The notes beneath the pieces are model-generated. The model was not told the origin of the DNA, searched no databases, and saw only the letters and a program-made list of their open reading frames with translations. A stretch of 64,000 nt of DNA from Rhodovulum kholense. Lineage in GTDB: Bacteria; Pseudomonadota; Alphaproteobacteria; Rhodobacterales; Rhodobacteraceae. The stretch spans positions 248,001-312,000 of the forward strand of contig NZ_QAYC01000002.1 of the NCBI RefSeq assembly GCF_003053725.1. Direction: 5' to 3'. A program made the translations under genes and the position numbers. Within the stretch, counting starts at the first letter, position 1; each line of letters opens with the position of its first letter. Shown one piece after another: positions 60,844 to 64,000 of the stretch.

Positions 60844-61281
60844 TCAGGACGCCAGTGCCAGCGCCTCTTCCAGATCGCGGTTGCCCGCCACCAGATCGGC
60901 CAGGGTGACGCCGTCGAGCGTGGCGTAGAATTCGGCCAGTGCCCGCTGCAGCGCGCCCTTCAGCAGGCAGCAGCAGGAAATCGGGCAGGTATTCGTCACC
61001 GGATCGAAGCATTCGGCAAAGGGCACCCCCGATTCGAGATGGCGGAAAACCTCGCCCACGGTGATGTCCTCGGGCGTGCGCTTGAGGGTCAGACCGCCGT
61101 TCCGGCCGCGCGTCGTCTTCACCAGCCCGTGATGCGCCAGCGTGTTGATGACCTGCGCCATGTGGTTCTCGGAGGTGTTGCAGGCGGAGGCGATGTCCGA
61201 CTTGCGCACCGTGCGCCCGCCATTCACAGCGCAATACATCAGCGCCCGCATCGCGATATTGGTCCGGGTGGTCAGACGCAT
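60844..61281 (-). CDS. nsrR: Rrf2-family NO-responsive repressor NsrR
   Basis: A 145-residue Rrf2 regulator with an N-terminal winged helix (1-75) and cluster ligands in the order Cys91, Cys99 and Cys105. This is the same 8- and 6-residue spacing as the NsrR ligands of Bacillus subtilis (from memory); Cys103 and Cys104 are extra. NsrR carries a [4Fe-4S] or [2Fe-2S] cluster that NO destroys, relieving repression. It is divergent from cydD, so NO control of cytochrome bd assembly is likely (inference). Confidence 0.85.
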   Translation of the reverse strand: MRLTTRTNIAMRALMYCAVNGGRTVRKSDIASACNTSENHMAQVINTLAHHGLVKTTRGRNGGLTLKRTPEDITVGEVFRHLESGVPFAECFDPVTNTCPISCCCLLKGALQRALAEFYATLDGVTLADLVAGNRDLEEALALAS

Positions 61282-61408
61282 CGGGGTTCTCTTTTCCAGT
61301 CCTGGGGGATAATGATCTATCTCACATACGGGTTCAAACGAGAATAGAGCCTGTTAAAGATCACGCAAGCCCTTCGCCGATCCCGGATGCGGGGCGCTTC
61401 AGAAACGG
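61282..61408. promoter_or_regulatory. Divergent nsrR-cydD promoter region
   Basis: The 127-bp gap is AT-richer than average between 61308 and 61365, with GATAATGATCTATCTCACAT and TTAAAGATCA. I cannot point to a clean NsrR or FNR palindrome by eye, but both units must be transcribed from here. Confidence 0.35.
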
Positions 61409-63127
61409 GTGACGGGGCGGGACTTGAGCCGTAGACACGCGAAGAAGGACGATCCGGCCGCCAGGCGGCTTTCCCAGATGACGGCCCCGGTGATGAGCCT
61501 GCTGGAGAGGGCGGGGGCGATGGCCACCGCAGCCTCGCTGCTGTGGCTGATCCAGGCCGCGGCGGTGGCACTGGCCCTGGGCCAGATGTTGCAGCCAGAC
61601 ACGGCCTGGGGGCCCACCTGGGCCTTTGCCCTCGTTTTCGTGGCGGTGGGTGTCGGGCGCGCGATGCTCGACCATCAGGCGGGCGCGCTGTCGTTCCGCG
61701 CAGCCGACATCGTTCTGGCGCTGGAACGCGCGCGGCTGGTCACGCGGGAATCGCGCCGCGCCACCGACGACCCGGCCCGCCCGCCCGCGGCCGTCACGGC
61801 GACGCTGGCCGCCGAAAAGCTGGCCGCGCTGACGCCCTTCCTCACCCGCTATGCCCCGGCCAAGCGCCGCTCGACCTTCGTGCCGCTGGTGATCCTGGCG
61901 GTCACTTTCTACTTTTCCTGGGCGATCGGGCTGGTTCTGCTGTTCGCCGGGCCGCTGATCCCGATCTTCATGGCGCTGGTCGGCATCGCCGCCAAGAAGG
62001 CCAGCGAGCGGCAGATGGAAGAGCTGTCGAACATGAACGTGCTGCTGCTGGAACGGCTGACGGCGCTGGTCGACATCCGCCTGCTGGACGCGACCGAGCG
62101 CACGGTCGACAGTTTCCGGTCGGCCGCCGACCGGCTGCGCGGGCGCACCATGGAGGTGCTTCGCGTGGCCTTCCTGTCCTCGACCGTGCTTGAACTTTTC
62201 TCGGCCATCGGCATCGCCATGGTCGCGGTCTATGTCGGCTTCTCGCTGCTGGGCGAGCTGACCTTCGGCGCCTGGGGCACCCCGCTGACCGCCACTGAGG
62301 GGATCTTCCTGCTGCTGCTGGCCCCCGATTATTTCCAGCCGCTGCGCGATCTGGCCGCCGCCTGGCATGACAAGGCCGACGCCAATGCCGTGGCGCGCGA
62401 ACTGGCCGAACTGGAGGCGCAGGAGGAAACCACCTTCCTCGGGCTCGGCGCCTCGGCACGGCCGCTCGAAACCGCCGACGCGCTGTCGGTCAGAGGCCTC
62501 GCCTATCGCCCGCCGGGCGGGCGGCTGATCAGGTTCCCGGATTTCGATCTGGGCGCGGGCGAGACGCTGGCGATCACCGGACCCTCGGGCATCGGCAAGT
62601 CCTCGCTCTTGCGGCTGATCGCGGGCATGGCCATTCCTGCCGAGGGCGAGATCCGGATCGGTGAGACGGTCCTGTCCCCCGAGACCGCCGATGCCTGGCG
62701 CGCGCGGCTGGGCTGGTTACCGCAACAGCCGCGCTTCGTGTCGGGCTCGCTGCGCAAGAACCTGACGCTGGCGCTGCGGCCCGGGCATGAGCTGCCGCTG
62801 GACACCGCCCTGGAACTTGCGGCGGCCGACGGCGTGGTGGCGCAGCTGCCGCGCGGACTGAACACACGGTTGGGCGAGACAGGGGTCGGCGTCTCGGGCG
62901 GCGAGGCGCGGCGGCTGATCGTGGCGCGCGCGGCGCACGCCCATCCCGACCTGCTGCTGGCCGACGAGCCGACCGCCGATCTGGACGAAGAGACCGCGAC
63001 GCTGGTCACCGAGGGGCTGCTGGGCCTCGCGGCGGGCGGCGTCGCGCTGATCGTGGCGACCCATGACCCGGCGCTTGCCGCGCGGATGGACCGCCAGATC
63101 GCCATCAGACCGGAGCATGCGGCATGA
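61409..63127 (+). CDS. cydD: Cysteine/glutathione ABC exporter subunit CydD
   Basis: A 572-residue ABC exporter half-transporter with about six membrane segments (30-310) followed by an ATPase domain (about 350-570): Walker A GPSGIGKSSLLRLI, signature VSGGEARRLIVAR, Walker B LLLADEPTADL, H-loop VATHDP. CydDC exports cysteine/glutathione and is required for cytochrome bd assembly. The start is uncertain between GTG 61409, TTG 61424 and ATG 61478. The stop overlaps the cydC start. Confidence 0.9.
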   Translation: MTGRDLSRRHAKKDDPAARRLSQMTAPVMSLLERAGAMATAASLLWLIQAAAVALALGQMLQPDTAWGPTWAFALVFVAVGVGRAMLDHQAGALSFRAADIVLALERARLVTRESRRATDDPARPPAAVTATLAAEKLAALTPFLTRYAPAKRRSTFVPLVILAVTFYFSWAIGLVLLFAGPLIPIFMALVGIAAKKASERQMEELSNMNVLLLERLTALVDIRLLDATERTVDSFRSAADRLRGRTMEVLRVAFLSSTVLELFSAIGIAMVAVYVGFSLLGELTFGAWGTPLTATEGIFLLLLAPDYFQPLRDLAAAWHDKADANAVARELAELEAQEETTFLGLGASARPLETADALSVRGLAYRPPGGRLIRFPDFDLGAGETLAITGPSGIGKSSLLRLIAGMAIPAEGEIRIGETVLSPETADAWRARLGWLPQQPRFVSGSLRKNLTLALRPGHELPLDTALELAAADGVVAQLPRGLNTRLGETGVGVSGGEARRLIVARAAHAHPDLLLADEPTADLDEETATLVTEGLLGLAAGGVALIVATHDPALAARMDRQIAIRPEHAA

Positions 63128-64000
63128 GGGACATCCTGCAGATCCTGCGCCTGACCTGGCGCGCCCAGCGCGGCCCGCTGATCCGGGGCACCGCGCTTGC
63201 CGTGATCGTGGTGGCGATGGGGGTGGCGCTGCTGGGCCTTGCGGGCTGGTTCATCACCGCCGCGGCGGCGGCCGGGCTTGCGGGCATCGGCATCGCCTTC
63301 AACGTCTTCCAGCCCTCGGCCTCGGTGCGCTTTCTGGCGCTTGGCCGCACCGCCGCGCGCTATGGCGAACGGCTGCTGACCCATGACGCGACGCTGAAGG
63401 CGCTGACCGACATCCGCGTGGCGCTTTTGCGGGGCGTGCTGGCCCTGCCGTTCCAGACGCTGTCGCGGCTTCGGGGCGCCGAGACCATGAACCGGCTGGT
63501 GGCCGATGTGGATGCACTTGACGGGGTGGTGCTGCGGCTCTTCATTCCGGCGGTCACCGGGGTCATTCTTTACGTCGCCGCCTTCCCGCTTTTGTGGTGG
63601 ATGACCGATTTCACGCTGGCGATCTGGATCCTCGCCAGTTTCACGCTGGGCTGCGGGCTGGTGCTGGTCTGGGCCGGGCGCCATGCGCTGGCCCCCTCGC
63701 GCCGGGCCGAGAAGGCGCTGCAGGCCTTCCGCATCCGGCTGATCGACCTGCTGCGCGCCCGCGACGATCTGGTGGTCTATGGCCGCCTGCCCGAACAGAC
63801 CGAGGCGGTGCAGCTGGCCGAGGCCCGGATGCGCGAGAACCTCGGCGCCATCGACCGGCTGGAACGCCGGGCGGGGCTGGCGCTGTCCTTGACCACCACG
63901 CTGGCCACCGGCACGGCGCTGGCGCTGGGAGGCGTGCTCGTCGCCCGTGGCGCGATCACGCCCGCACAGGCCGCTCTGGGCTTTTTCGTGGCGCTGGCGC
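63124..64000 (+). CDS. cydC: Cysteine/glutathione ABC exporter subunit CydC, truncated by window end
   Basis: The first 292 residues of a CydC-type half-transporter, beginning MRDILQILRLTWRAQRGPL, with five to six membrane segments so far. The segment TRYGERLLTHDATLKALTD (as AARYGERLLTHDATL here) is the conserved CydC cytoplasmic loop. The ATPase domain lies beyond the window end. ATG 63124 overlaps the cydD stop (ATGA), so the pair is translationally coupled. A cydAB or related oxidase operon may follow. Confidence 0.88.
   Translation, partial: MRDILQILRLTWRAQRGPLIRGTALAVIVVAMGVALLGLAGWFITAAAAAGLAGIGIAFNVFQPSASVRFLALGRTAARYGERLLTHDATLKALTDIRVALLRGVLALPFQTLSRLRGAETMNRLVADVDALDGVVLRLFIPAVTGVILYVAAFPLLWWMTDFTLAIWILASFTLGCGLVLVWAGRHALAPSRRAEKALQAFRIRLIDLLRARDDLVVYGRLPEQTEAVQLAEARMRENLGAIDRLERRAGLALSLTTTLATGTALALGGVLVARGAITPAQAALGFFVALA

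Overview
The window is GC-rich DNA with strong G/C third-position bias, probably from an alphaproteobacterium of the Rhodobacteraceae (Rhodobacter/Rhodovulum type). Supporting signs are two proteins with VPLPA-type C-terminal sorting signals, a TRAP transporter, the NsrR/CydDC arrangement, and a glycyl-radical microcompartment locus of the layout known from Rhodobacter and Rhodopseudomonas. No tRNA, rRNA, IS element, prophage or CRISPR array was seen.

Region 1 (about 0.4-17 kb, + strand) is a complete glycyl-radical-enzyme bacterial microcompartment (BMC) operon. Its order is a DJ-1/PfpI protein, a B12-independent diol dehydratase, Fe-alcohol dehydrogenase, shell proteins (hexamer, PduB-like trimer, tailed hexamer), PduL, EutJ-like ATPase, a flavoprotein-like protein, the pentamer, a GlcG/PduO-C protein, the CoA-acylating aldehyde dehydrogenase, a permuted hexamer, the activase, a SAM synthetase, and a PocR-type sensor kinase with an AraC-type response regulator. 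The expected chemistry is diol (1,2-propanediol or glycerol) to aldehyde inside the shell, then to alcohol by the ADH and to acyl-CoA and acyl-phosphate by PduP/PduL. The dehydratase carries a 58-residue insertion with two amphipathic helices, and PduP carries three helix repeats plus four cysteines.

Region 2 (17-29 kb) holds two VPLPA-CTERM secreted proteins. These are followed on the minus strand by a TRAP transporter, a BASS-type permease, an acetamidase/formamidase and a formate/nitrite-type channel. Next come an APH-AAA fusion kinase and a pyridoxal kinase paired with a TIM-barrel/methylglyoxal-synthase fusion.

Region 3 (29.4-38.9 kb, + strand) is the most unusual part. It is a tight eight-gene cluster encoding a Ser/Thr kinase, an FHA protein, a PP2C phosphatase, a GTPase, two dynamin-like GTPases, a roadblock-like protein and an unknown protein. 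I read it as a candidate phospho-regulated GTPase and membrane-remodelling system and cannot match it to a described one.

Region 4 (38.9-49.4 kb) starts with a cobalamin riboswitch, then btuB, btuF and cobQ. Three glycan-related genes follow, including a degenerate-GT/GT2 fusion and a GT/methyltransferase/hydrolase fusion. Region 5 (49.5-54.8 kb) is a full branched-chain amino-acid-type ABC transporter and an Fe-S APS reductase (cysH). Region 6 (55-60.8 kb) is a probable glucosylglycerate cycle: synthase and phosphatase on one strand, phosphorylase and glycerate kinase on the other. Region 7 (60.8-64 kb) is nsrR divergent from cydDC, with cydC cut by the window end.
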